DNA of 64,000 bases from Mitsuaria sp. PDC51. GTDB taxonomy: Bacteria; Pseudomonadota; Gammaproteobacteria; Burkholderiales; Burkholderiaceae_C. The stretch's first letter is position 1. Every line of letters begins with the position of its first letter. The notes beneath the pieces were generated by a model. That model ran no database searches and was not told where the DNA came from. It was given only the letters and a program-made list of their open reading frames with translations. The translations under genes were made by a program, and so were the position numbers. The stretch is from contig NZ_FOZE01000001.1 of assembly GCF_900113225.1 (NCBI RefSeq), forward strand, positions 124,001 to 188,000, given 5' to 3'. This document shows, in pieces, positions 18,878 through 26,194 of the stretch.

Positions 18878-21800
18878 TCAGCGCGGCTTGGCGATCAGCA
18901 GCTTCTCGACGAGCAGGTCGACGTCCACTGGCTTGGCGAGATGGTCGTCGAAGCCCGCCGCGATCGCGGCATCGCGGTCCTGGAGCGTGGCCAGGCCGGT
19001 CAGCGCGACCGCATAGAGCGGCGGGCCGCCGGCCGCATCGCGGTCGCGCTCGCGCTCATGCGCCCGCAGCCGACGGATCAGCGAATAACCGTCCGCCCCC
19101 GGCATGGCCACGTCGCTGACCAGCGCATGGGGCGCGGCGTCCGGCGCCGCGGCCGAGACCGCGGCCCAGGCCTCGTCGACCGACCCGGCCGCGCGCACCT
19201 GGGCGCCGGCCAGTTCGATCAGGTGCCGCAGCGCGTCCAGCGCATGCGGGTCGTCGTCGACCAGCAGCACGCGCAGGCCGCGCAGGTCGGCGGTGACGCC
19301 TTCGCGCGGCGGCGTGTCGAGTGTGTCCGAGACCAGTTCCGCCGCCGGGAAACGCACCGTCAGCCGCGTGCCGCGGCCTTCGCCCTCGCTGTGCGCGGTC
19401 ACCGTGCCGCCGTGCGCCAGCACCAGGTGGCGCACGATGGACAGCCCCAGGCCCAGCCCGCCGTACTCCCGGGTGCGGGTGATGTCGGCCTGGGTGAAGC
19501 GGTCGAACAGCCGCGGCAGCAACTCGACGGCGACGCCGATGCCGGTGTCCACGACCGCCAGCTCGACCGTGGGACCGATGCGGCTGAGCGTCACGCCGAT
19601 GCGGCCGCCGCGCGGCGTGAACTTCAGCGCGTTGCCGACCAGGTTGGAGACGATCTGCTGCATCCGGCGCTGGTCGCCCTGGATGCGGTGCGGCTGCTGC
19701 AGGCCGGTCCCGCTCAGCGTCAGGCCGCGTGCCTCGGCGGTGGGCTGCAGGCCGTCGACGACCGCGCGCACGCAAGCCGACAGGTCCAGCGGCCGCAACT
19801 CCAGCGTCAGGTGGCCCGAGGCGATGCGGGACACGTCCAGCAGGTCGTCGATCAATTGCGCCTGCGCCTGGCAGTGCTTGAGGATGGTGCTGATCGCGCG
19901 GGTGGCGGTCGCCTCGGCGAGCACGCCGCGCTCCTGCGACTGCTTCAGCACCGAGGCCCAGCCGGCGATCACGTTGAGCGGCGCCCGCAGCTCGTGCGAC
20001 ACCATGCCCAGGAAGTCGTCCTTGGCGGTGTTGGCGCGCTCCGCGTCGTCGCGGGCATGCTGGGCCGAGCCCAGCGCGCACTTGAGCTCGTGGATGTCCT
20101 GGAAGGCGATCACCGCGCCGTCGATGCGCTCATCCGCGGTGCGGTAGGCCCGCACGTTGATCAGCCACCAGCGGCCCTCGTTGTCCTGATGCTCGTGCTC
20201 CACCGGCGCCAGGCCCTGCACGGCGGCCTGCACCAGCTGCTCCAGCTGGCCGACCGCGAAGCGCGAGGTCACCAGCGCGACCGGCTGGCCGATCGCCTGG
20301 CCGATGGCCGCCGGCTCGAAGCCGAAGAGCTGCGCCACCTGCGGCGACGCGTGGCGCAGGCGCAGCTGGCGGTCCAGCAGCACCACCGGCAGCGGGATGC
20401 CCTCGACCAGGTTGCTGAGGTCGTCGTTGACCTGGTCCAGCTCGTCGTTGCGCGACTTGAGCTCCTCGTTCAGCGAGATCAGCTCCTGGTTGGCCGACTC
20501 GAGTTCCTGCTTCGCGCTCTGCAATTCCTCGTTGGCGCTCTGCAGCTCCTCGTTGGTGCTGAGCATCTCCTCGTTGGCGGTGCGCAGCTCCTCGTTGGCC
20601 GACTCGAACTCGATGACCAGCGTGCGCAGCTGGGCCTGCGTGGCCTCGAGTTCATCGGACAGCGTCGTGACGGTGCGCTCGAGCTCGTCGACGCGCGCCC
20701 GCGCGCCGCCCGGCGAGAACGGCGGCGCCGACAGCGCCGAGGCCACGCCGGCGACCGGCTCGTCCGGCTCGGGCGCCAGCGTGACGAGGAAATGCTGCAG
20801 CGCCTCGCCCGTCTCCAGCGGCAGCACCTCCAGCGCATAACGGCGATCGCGGAACGCCACCCGCTCGCGCCGCACCGGTTGCGCGGTGCGTTTGGCCTCG
20901 ATCAGCGCGGTGCGCACCGGGACGTTGAGCTCGGCGTCGAGCAGCCGGGGCAGCGCCAGCGTCGCCTCGCCGCTGGCCGGCGCGATGAAGGCGGCCACGT
21001 CGCCGCGGAACTGCACGACGTCGCCGCTCTCGTTCACGACGAAGCCGGGCGGCGCGTAGCGCGCCAGCGCCACGCGGTCGGCCGCCCCGCTGACCAGGTC
21101 CGGCGGCGGCGCCTGCGGCACGCGCGGCGCATCGCTGTCGCTGACCCAGGGGCGCAGCGCGTCGATCGGGAACAGCGGCCGCTGGCGGCGCGAGTTCGGC
21201 AGCTTGCGGTACAGGTGCGGCGCGCCGGCATGCTCGAAGCCATCGGCGACCGAGGCGGCCTCGGCCCGGCCCAGCAGCATGAAGCCGTCGTTGCGGCAGG
21301 CGTAGTGCAGCACCTCGAAGACATGCTGCTGCGCTTCCTTGCGCAGGTAGATCAGCATGTTGCGGCAGCTGATCAGGCCCATGCCGGAGAAGGGCGCATG
21401 CGCCAGCAGGTTGTGCCGCGCGAAGACGCACATCTCGCGCAGGTCCTTGGCCACGAGGTAGCCGCCGGCGCTGGGCAGGAAGGCGGCGTCGCGGAAGGCC
21501 TGCGGCACGTTCTCCAGCGCCGCCGCGCCGTAGCGGCCGGCGCGCGCCGTCTCGATCGAGGCCTCGTTGATGTCGGTGCCGAAGATCTGCACGCGGCGCG
21601 CGATGCCCTCGGCGTTCATCGCCTCCTTGAGCAGCATGGCGATGGTGTACACCTCCTCGCCGGTCGAGCAGGCGGGCACCCAGATGCGGATCGGGTCATG
21701 CCGCAGCGCCAGCAGCTTGGGCAGCACGACCTGGCGCAGCACGTTGACGAACTCCGCATCGCGGAAGAAGGCCGTCACGCCGATCAGCACGTCGTCGCGC

Positions 21801-22600
21801 AGCGCGGCGGCCTCGTAGGGGTCGCTGCGCAGCAGCTGCAGGTAGGCGGCGACGTCGCGGTCCTTCTGCAGCAGCACGCGGCGCAGGAAGCGCCGGCGCA
21901 GGTTGACGTCCTTCACGTAGCCCAGGTTGACGCCGGCCTTCTGCTGCACGATCGACAGCGCCGTCTCCAGCGCATCGGCGTCCTGCGTGCCGGAGGCGAA
22001 GCCGGGGAGCCCGCCTTCCTGGTGCGGCTGCCCGAAGCGCCGCACCAGCGCGGCGGCGATGTCGGCCGGCGGCAGCACCTCGTCGACGAGGCCGGTGTTG
22101 ATCGCCGCGACCGGCATGCCGTCATGGGCCGCGGTGCCCGGCGCCTGCGCGATCGCGAAGCCGCCGCTGGCCTTCAGGTCGACGATGCCGGCCGCGCCGT
22201 CCTGGCCCGTGCCGGACAGGATGACCACCGCGCCGTCCTGGTCCGGGTCCTGCGCCAGGGTGGCGAGGAAGCCGTCGATCGGCAGGTGCAGGCCCGGCTG
22301 GCGGCGGGTGAGGCGGAAGTGGCCGTCCAGCGCGATCACGCCGGCGTTCTCGGGCAGCACGTAGACGCGGCCGTGCTCGACCTTGGCCAGGTGCTCGAGC
22401 CGCTCCACCGGCAGGGTGGTGCGCTCCTGCAGGACCTCGGCGAGATGGGATTCCTCGTTGGGATCGAGGTGCGTGATGACCAGCACCGCGAAGCCCGGTT
22501 CGTGCGGTAGCGCACCGAGGATGGCGCCAAGCGCGTCGATGCTGCCTGCCGAGCCGCCCAGCACCACCACCCGCAAGGGACGCCGCTCCTCTGTATCCAC
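18878..22600 (-). CDS. CheB-CheR-PAS-histidine kinase-receiver fusion protein
   Basis: 1240 residues from GTG 22600. Longer in-frame starts would overlap the RcnR-like gene and are rejected. In order: a CheB methylesterase without a receiver (S17, H44, D134 as triad), a CheR methyltransferase (about 205-450; CSTGEEVYT, FGTDINEASI, SCRNMLIYL), a long Glu/Leu/Asn-rich coiled coil (about 585-680; repeated NEEL/NEEM/QEL units), PAS folds, HisKA (MVSHELRAPLNVI), HATPase (NLVGNALKFTP, DTGIGV, GLGLGLSI) and a C-terminal receiver (SDVAMPGADGY). The family is known for two-component signalling combined with receptor-like methylation. No chemoreceptor or array protein is adjacent. Confidence 0.93.
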   Translation of the reverse strand: MDTEERRPLRVVVLGGSAGSIDALGAILGALPHEPGFAVLVITHLDPNEESHLAEVLQERTTLPVERLEHLAKVEHGRVYVLPENAGVIALDGHFRLTRRQPGLHLPIDGFLATLAQDPDQDGAVVILSGTGQDGAAGIVDLKASGGFAIAQAPGTAAHDGMPVAAINTGLVDEVLPPADIAAALVRRFGQPHQEGGLPGFASGTQDADALETALSIVQQKAGVNLGYVKDVNLRRRFLRRVLLQKDRDVAAYLQLLRSDPYEAAALRDDVLIGVTAFFRDAEFVNVLRQVVLPKLLALRHDPIRIWVPACSTGEEVYTIAMLLKEAMNAEGIARRVQIFGTDINEASIETARAGRYGAAALENVPQAFRDAAFLPSAGGYLVAKDLREMCVFARHNLLAHAPFSGMGLISCRNMLIYLRKEAQQHVFEVLHYACRNDGFMLLGRAEAASVADGFEHAGAPHLYRKLPNSRRQRPLFPIDALRPWVSDSDAPRVPQAPPPDLVSGAADRVALARYAPPGFVVNESGDVVQFRGDVAAFIAPASGEATLALPRLLDAELNVPVRTALIEAKRTAQPVRRERVAFRDRRYALEVLPLETGEALQHFLVTLAPEPDEPVAGVASALSAPPFSPGGARARVDELERTVTTLSDELEATQAQLRTLVIEFESANEELRTANEEMLSTNEELQSANEELQSAKQELESANQELISLNEELKSRNDELDQVNDDLSNLVEGIPLPVVLLDRQLRLRHASPQVAQLFGFEPAAIGQAIGQPVALVTSRFAVGQLEQLVQAAVQGLAPVEHEHQDNEGRWWLINVRAYRTADERIDGAVIAFQDIHELKCALGSAQHARDDAERANTAKDDFLGMVSHELRAPLNVIAGWASVLKQSQERGVLAEATATRAISTILKHCQAQAQLIDDLLDVSRIASGHLTLELRPLDLSACVRAVVDGLQPTAEARGLTLSGTGLQQPHRIQGDQRRMQQIVSNLVGNALKFTPRGGRIGVTLSRIGPTVELAVVDTGIGVAVELLPRLFDRFTQADITRTREYGGLGLGLSIVRHLVLAHGGTVTAHSEGEGRGTRLTVRFPAAELVSDTLDTPPREGVTADLRGLRVLLVDDDPHALDALRHLIELAGAQVRAAGSVDEAWAAVSAAAPDAAPHALVSDVAMPGADGYSLIRRLRAHERERDRDAAGGPPLYAVALTGLATLQDRDAAIAAGFDDHLAKPVDVDLLVEKLLIAKPR

Positions 22601-22665
22601 CCGAGACCCCGTTGTCTTGAAAGGTGCGGCGGAGTCTACCCCTCGCGCCCCGCGCCCGTGGGCGC

Positions 22666-22941
22666 TCAGCGCAGATAGGACTTCAGCAGCGCCGCGACCG
22701 CGTCGGTCTCGGCCGCGCGCCGCTCGGCGCTCAGGCCCGGCGCGCCGAGGTGCTCGCGCACATGGCCTTCCAGCACCTCGGCCATCAGCCCGTTGACCGC
22801 GCCGCGGATGGCGGCGATCTGCTGCAGCACGGCCATGCAGTCCGCGTCCTGCTCGACGGCGCGCTCCAGCGCCGCCGCCTGCCCCTGGATGCGGCGGATC
22901 CGGGTGAGCAGCTTCTTCCGGCCGGTGGTCGTGTGTGCCAT
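22666..22941 (-). CDS. RcnR/CsoR-family metal-sensing repressor (Co/Ni type)
   Basis: 91 residues. The body 'RIRRIQGQAAALERAVEQDADCMAVLQQIAAIRGAVNGLM' is the conserved CsoR/RcnR/FrmR four-helix fold. Ligand positions match E. coli RcnR exactly: His3, Cys35, His60 and His64. This set favours Ni/Co sensing over Cu (CsoR) or formaldehyde (FrmR, which lacks His3/His64 as a metal set). It is divergent from a DmeF-type exporter, with a TACT-G-AGTA operator between them. Expected behaviour: bound without metal, released by Co or Ni. The protein could also be named DmeR. Confidence 0.88.
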   Translation of the reverse strand: MAHTTTGRKKLLTRIRRIQGQAAALERAVEQDADCMAVLQQIAAIRGAVNGLMAEVLEGHVREHLGAPGLSAERRAAETDAVAALLKSYLR

Positions 22942-22979
22942 GGCGCGGCATTCTAGCGACGCCGCGCAGTCGGCTCATA

Positions 22980-22994
22980 TACTGGGGGGGAGTA
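22980..22994. promoter_or_regulatory. RcnR-type operator
   Basis: TACT (22980-22983), seven G (22984-22990), then AGTA (22991-22994). This equals the published RcnR recognition pattern TACT-G6-N-AGTA with N = G. It lies midway between the repressor gene (start 22941, minus) and the exporter gene (start 23026, plus), as expected for joint control. A CATATA stretch at 22975-22980 could be a -10 element overlapped by the site. Confidence 0.88.
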
Positions 22995-23025
22995 TGACAA
23001 CGCCGGCCGGGACCGGCTTTTCCCC

Positions 23026-24042
23026 ATGCCTTCCACGAGCTCCATCGCCGCCTGGCAGCACACGCATGTCTTTGACGAGGGCAACCCGCTCGCTGCCCGC
23101 AACACGCGCTGGGCCGTGCTGCTCACCGTCGTGATGATGGTCGCGGAGATCGCCGGCGGTTATCTCTTCAACTCGATGGCGCTGCTGGCCGACGGCTGGC
23201 ACATGAGCTCGCACGCGGTGGCGCTGGGCGTTTCGGTGCTGGCCTATGGCGCGGCGCGGCGCTGGGCGAAGGACGGCCGCTTCGCGTTCGGGACCTGGAA
23301 GATCGAGGTGCTGGGCGGCTACAGCAGCGCGCTGCTGCTGATCGGCGTCGCGGGGCTGATGCTGTGGCAGTCGATCGAGCGGCTGCTCGCGCCGACGCCG
23401 ATCCATTACGACGAGGCCATCGCGGTGGCGGCGCTCGGGCTGATCGTGAACCTCGCCTGCGCCTGGCTGCTGCGCGGCGAGCACCATCATCATGGCCACG
23501 GCCACGGCCACGGCCACGGCCACGGCCACGGCCACGGCCACGGCCACGGGCATGAGCACGGAGACACCCACGAGCACGCGCACGCGGCGCCCCACGGTCA
23601 TGACGACCTGAACCTGCGCGCCGCCTATCTGCATGTGCTGGCCGACGCGGCGACCTCGGTGCTGGCCATCGTGGCCCTGCTGGGCGGGCGGTTCTGGGGG
23701 GCCGATTGGCTGGATCCGGCGATGGGCATCGCCGGCGCGGCGCTGGTGGCGGTCTGGGCGCGCGGGCTGCTGCGCGACACCGGCCGCGTGCTGCTGGACG
23801 CCGAGATGGACGCGCCGGTCGTCGACGAGGTCCGCGAGGTCATCGCCGCCGCCCCATGGCCGGCGGTGATCGCCGACCTGCATGTGTGGCGCGTGGGCCG
23901 GGCCCAGTACGCCTGCATCGTGTCGCTGGTCACCGACCATCCCGAGGCACGGCCGGACGAGGTCCGCCGCCTGCTGTCCGTGCATGAGGAACTTGTTCAC
24001 GTGACCGTCGAGATCAACCGGCCCGCGAGCGCGACTGTCTGA
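23026..24042 (+). CDS. dmeF: cation diffusion facilitator, DmeF-type Co/Ni/Zn exporter
   Basis: 338 residues from ATG 23026. The DmeF family signature lies near the N-terminus ('WQHTHVFDEGNPLAARNTRWAV'). CDF helices follow, with the metal site 'NSMALLADGWHMSSHAVALG' in TM2 and 'YLHVLADAATSVLAI' in TM5. A cytoplasmic loop between TM4 and TM5 (about 152-194) holds 20 histidines, including (Gly-His)10. The C-terminal domain is short. It exports divalent metal against protons. It pairs with the divergent RcnR-like repressor, so expression should be metal-induced. Confidence 0.93.
   Translation: MPSTSSIAAWQHTHVFDEGNPLAARNTRWAVLLTVVMMVAEIAGGYLFNSMALLADGWHMSSHAVALGVSVLAYGAARRWAKDGRFAFGTWKIEVLGGYSSALLLIGVAGLMLWQSIERLLAPTPIHYDEAIAVAALGLIVNLACAWLLRGEHHHHGHGHGHGHGHGHGHGHGHGHEHGDTHEHAHAAPHGHDDLNLRAAYLHVLADAATSVLAIVALLGGRFWGADWLDPAMGIAGAALVAVWARGLLRDTGRVLLDAEMDAPVVDEVREVIAAAPWPAVIADLHVWRVGRAQYACIVSLVTDHPEARPDEVRRLLSVHEELVHVTVEINRPASATV
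23494..23547 (+). repeat. microsatellite (GGCCAC)9 inside dmeF
   Basis: Nine perfect tandem copies of the hexamer GGCCAC encode nine Gly-His pairs of the histidine-rich loop. The unit is a multiple of three, so slippage would change loop length without breaking the frame. It is the only long perfect tandem repeat noticed in the window. Confidence 0.95.
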
Positions 24043-24097
24043 TCCGCGCCGCGGCGCCGGGTCGACCGGCACCGGCACGCCGCCACAATCGCGGCCC

Positions 24098-24238
24098 ATG
24101 AAAACCAACTACCTCCTCGCCGCCATCCTGGTCAGCAGCCTGATCGGCGCCTTCGTGGCCAATCGCTCGGTGAAGACCGCCTGCGCTGTCGTGTCCGGCG
24201 GCATCGCGCTGTACGCGCTGCTGCGACAGGTGATCTGA
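24098..24238 (+). CDS. 46-residue membrane protein
   Basis: ATG 24098 to TGA 24236-24238, 46 residues. Two hydrophobic helices (YLLAAILVSSLIGAFVA and TACAVVSGGIALYALLRQVI) are joined by the basic turn NRSVK, a hairpin inner-membrane layout. It lies 55 bp after dmeF in the same direction and may be cotranscribed. No ribosome site is obvious, only CGGCCC upstream. Function unknown. Support is the clear bipartite hydrophobic pattern and the in-frame stop. Confidence 0.55.
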   Translation: MKTNYLLAAILVSSLIGAFVANRSVKTACAVVSGGIALYALLRQVI

Positions 24239-24249
24239 GCCACCGGGAT

Positions 24250-24285
24250 GTTCAGATCGATCACCTCGAAATGATCGATCTGAAC
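24250..24285. repeat. perfect 14-bp inverted repeat
   Basis: GTTCAGATCGATCA (24250-24263) and TGATCGATCTGAAC (24272-24285) are exact reverse complements around an 8-nt centre. It sits 11 bp after the small membrane gene. No T-run follows, so it is either a strong RNA hairpin protecting the upstream mRNA or an operator. Its moderate A+T content stands out from the surroundings. Confidence 0.7.
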
Positions 24286-24449
24286 CTGCGACGGCCTGTC
24301 GGCGCGCGTGTCGCATCCCCCCGTGACCGCTCGACCGCCCCCCACCGCCTTTCGTCCTGCTCCTGCCTGCATCCCTCCAGGTCCACCCTATGGTGGGATG
24401 GCACTTGCGCCGGCCCCCGCCGATAGTGGGGGTTCGACAGGAGAGGACC

Positions 24450-24671
24450 ATGCGACAACGATTCGCGCCCCCGACCGGCGACGCCGGTCACCCCCTCGGT
24501 TCGGTCATGCAGCACATCCTGCGCCAGACCGAACTGCTGCTGCAGCGGCGCATCCCGTTCAGCCCGTCCGGCTGGCCCATCGAGGACACGCCCGCGCTGG
24601 AAGGCCTGGAGGTCAGCGAGTCCAGCTGGGATGAGTGGACCGAGGCGCTCGAACTCCAGCGTCGCCCCTGA
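24450..24671 (+). CDS. hypothetical protein, 73 residues
   Basis: From ATG 24450, with GGAGAGG at 24440-24446, so the start is well supported. The sequence is polar with a helix 'SVMQHILRQTELLLQRR' and an acidic Trp-containing end ('SESSWDEWTEALELQR'). No membrane segment or known motif. A GCCGATAG box (24419-24426) resembles a sigma-28 -10 element, but no matching -35 is present. Function unknown. Confidence 0.65.
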   Translation: MRQRFAPPTGDAGHPLGSVMQHILRQTELLLQRRIPFSPSGWPIEDTPALEGLEVSESSWDEWTEALELQRRP

Positions 24672-24929
24672 CCGCCCTCCGCGTTCCCTTCCCCCCTTCA
24701 TGGCCGCCTGCACGCGCCTCGCGCGCCGAGGGCGTTGATCGCCCGCACGACGCCGCTTCCGCGCGAACTTGAGCGGAGGGAACGGGGTCGACGCCGCCCA
24801 GTTCCTGGCCTCGGTGACGCAGTTCACCGAGCTCGCGGCGACCGCTGAGTTCCTCGCGCTCATCCGCGCATGCCGCCCGACGGCCGCGGCGAAGAATCCG
24901 TTCACCCCAACGAACGAGAGCGCTTCGCC

Positions 24930-25244
24930 ATGCACGTCAAGTCCTCCGCTTCTCCGTCGCCGGCCGTCCGGGCCGGCGCGCCGGCGCCTTCGGGACCGGC
25001 CAAGGGCGCCAAGTCGGGCGCAGCCGATTTCTCCAAGGCGCTGAACGAGGCCAAGGCGGCCGCCCCCGGTCCGGCCGCGACCGCGCCCGTCGCATCGCCT
25101 TTCGCGTCGGCCGTCGCGAGCGCGGCCAACGCTGCAGCCACCACCGCGGCGCCCACTCCTTCAATGGCTGCTTCGCCGACGCCCGCCTCGCCGGTGCCGA
25201 GCACCTTGTCGCTGGACACGGCCGCGCTGGCCGCGCGGCCTTGA
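24930..25244 (+). CDS. Ala/Pro-rich small protein
   Basis: 104 residues from ATG 24930 (MHVKSSASPSP). Nearly half the residues are Ala or Pro. The only structured-looking piece is 'GAADFSKALNEAKAA' (about 30-44), which recalls the N-terminus of flagellar accessory proteins, but this is weak. It is the first of a same-direction run of four genes ending in flgH, with gaps of only about 10-20 bp, so an operon is likely. Function unknown. Confidence 0.6.
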   Translation: MHVKSSASPSPAVRAGAPAPSGPAKGAKSGAADFSKALNEAKAAAPGPAATAPVASPFASAVASAANAAATTAAPTPSMAASPTPASPVPSTLSLDTAALAARP

Positions 25245-25263
25245 ACCCCGCCGGGAGACCGCC

Positions 25264-25611
25264 TTGAGCAGCGTACCCTTCCTGTCCGGCCTGGCCAGCC
25301 TCGCCACCTCGTCCGACGGTCCCTCCGCCGAGGCCAGCCGCGCCACCTTGTCCGGCGCGTCGTCGGGCCCGTCCCGCGGCGGTCCGGGCCTGACGCTGGG
25401 TCCGGTGCTCGGCGTCACCGCCACCATCAGCGCCCAGGGCCTGCAGGCGCTGGCCGACCACACGCTGGACGCGGTCGAGACCGCCGCCGACACGGTGACC
25501 GACACCGTCGGCGATGTCGCCGGCACCGTGGGCCAGGTGCTGGGCAACGTGGTCGCCTACGGCGTGATGGCCGCGCTGGGCGGCGGCGCCGTGCTCGACG
25601 AGCTGGTGTGA
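25264..25611 (+). CDS. hypothetical protein with C-terminal hydrophobic segment
   Basis: 115 residues from TTG 25264, with GGGAG 7 nt upstream. The N-terminal half is Ser/Gly/Ala-rich. The middle is a helix with regular Thr/Val/Asp spacing ('LDAVETAADTVTDTVGDVAGTVGQVLG'), and the end is hydrophobic ('VVAYGVMAALGGGAVLDELV'). It could insert in or lie along a membrane. It overlaps no gene and ends 11 bp before the next lipoprotein gene. No family recognised. Confidence 0.6.
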   Translation: MSSVPFLSGLASLATSSDGPSAEASRATLSGASSGPSRGGPGLTLGPVLGVTATISAQGLQALADHTLDAVETAADTVTDTVGDVAGTVGQVLGNVVAYGVMAALGGGAVLDELV

Positions 25612-25622
25612 GGCCCGCCGCC

Positions 25623-26183
25623 ATGCGCCCGTCCTTCGTCCGGCCGCTCGCCGCCGTCGTCATGGCCCACGCCGCGGCGATGGCGCTCGGCGGCTGCGCG
25701 GTGCTGAGCCCGGTCCCTGCCTGGGAACTGGTGAAGGGCGCCAGCGCGGCCACCTCGACCGCGCTGGCGACCGCCGCGCCGGCCCGGGCGAGCAACACCG
25801 TGCATCACGGTGATGCGCCGGTGCGTGCGGTGTGCATCGAATTCAACCGCAACGCGCCGCTCGAGGACCTGGTCCCGGCGCTGCAGGTGGAGCTCAAGGG
25901 GCAGGGCGTCGACAGCCGCGTCTACGAGCCCGGCACCGGCCTGCAGCAATGCGGCGTCTGGCTGCGCTACGTCGCCACCATCGAATGGGGCGTGCCGCCG
26001 ATGGCCAGCGGCTACCGCGCCAACCTGAGCGCCGCGTCGCTGAGCCTGCATCGGTCGGACGGCACGCTGCTGTCCACCAGCAGCTACGTCGCGGACGAGA
26101 ACTTCGGCCTGGCCCGATGGGCCGGGACACGCAACAAGATCGCGCCGGTCGTGAAGGCGCTGGTCACCGGCTTCCAGAGCTGA
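25623..26183 (+). CDS. lipoprotein, Sbal_3080-like
   Basis: 186 residues from ATG 25623. A signal peptide with lipobox C25 (LGGC) is followed by a compact alpha/beta domain. Diagnostic stretches are 'VCIEFNRNAPLEDLVPALQVELKGQG', 'WLRYVATIEWGV', 'LSLHRSDGTLL' and 'LARWAGTRNKIAPVVKALV'. This matches small Sbal_3080-type lipoproteins, whose function is unknown. It sits 11 bp upstream of flgH and is presumably cotranscribed. Residue 26 is Ala, so outer-membrane sorting is expected. Confidence 0.7.
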   Translation: MRPSFVRPLAAVVMAHAAAMALGGCAVLSPVPAWELVKGASAATSTALATAAPARASNTVHHGDAPVRAVCIEFNRNAPLEDLVPALQVELKGQGVDSRVYEPGTGLQQCGVWLRYVATIEWGVPPMASGYRANLSAASLSLHRSDGTLLSTSSYVADENFGLARWAGTRNKIAPVVKALVTGFQS

Positions 26184-26194
26184 GGGAGAGGGAT

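Noticed and set aside
18941..22510. Long plus-strand open frame opposite the CheB-CheR-kinase gene
   Set aside because: Same cause: third-position G/C bias leaves the opposite strand open. No domain, and the minus-strand gene has all expected motifs.
22600..22978. N-terminal extension of the CheB-CheR protein to 22978
   Set aside because: It would overlap the well-supported RcnR-like gene in another frame and contains Arg/Gly/Ala-rich nonsense. The conserved CheB domain begins right after GTG 22600.
23488..23560. CRISPR-like short tandem repeats
   Set aside because: The units are a perfect hexamer without spacers, inside a coding frame. It is a histidine microsatellite.
24400..24426. Sigma-28 promoter before the 73-residue gene
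   Set aside because: Only the -10-like GCCGATAG is present. The bases 11 nt upstream (GGCACTTG) do not resemble a -35 element.
24672..24929. Additional gene in the 258-bp gap
   Set aside because: Frames are short, lack ribosome sites and resemble coding only over about 17 residues (the possible flgD-like stretch).
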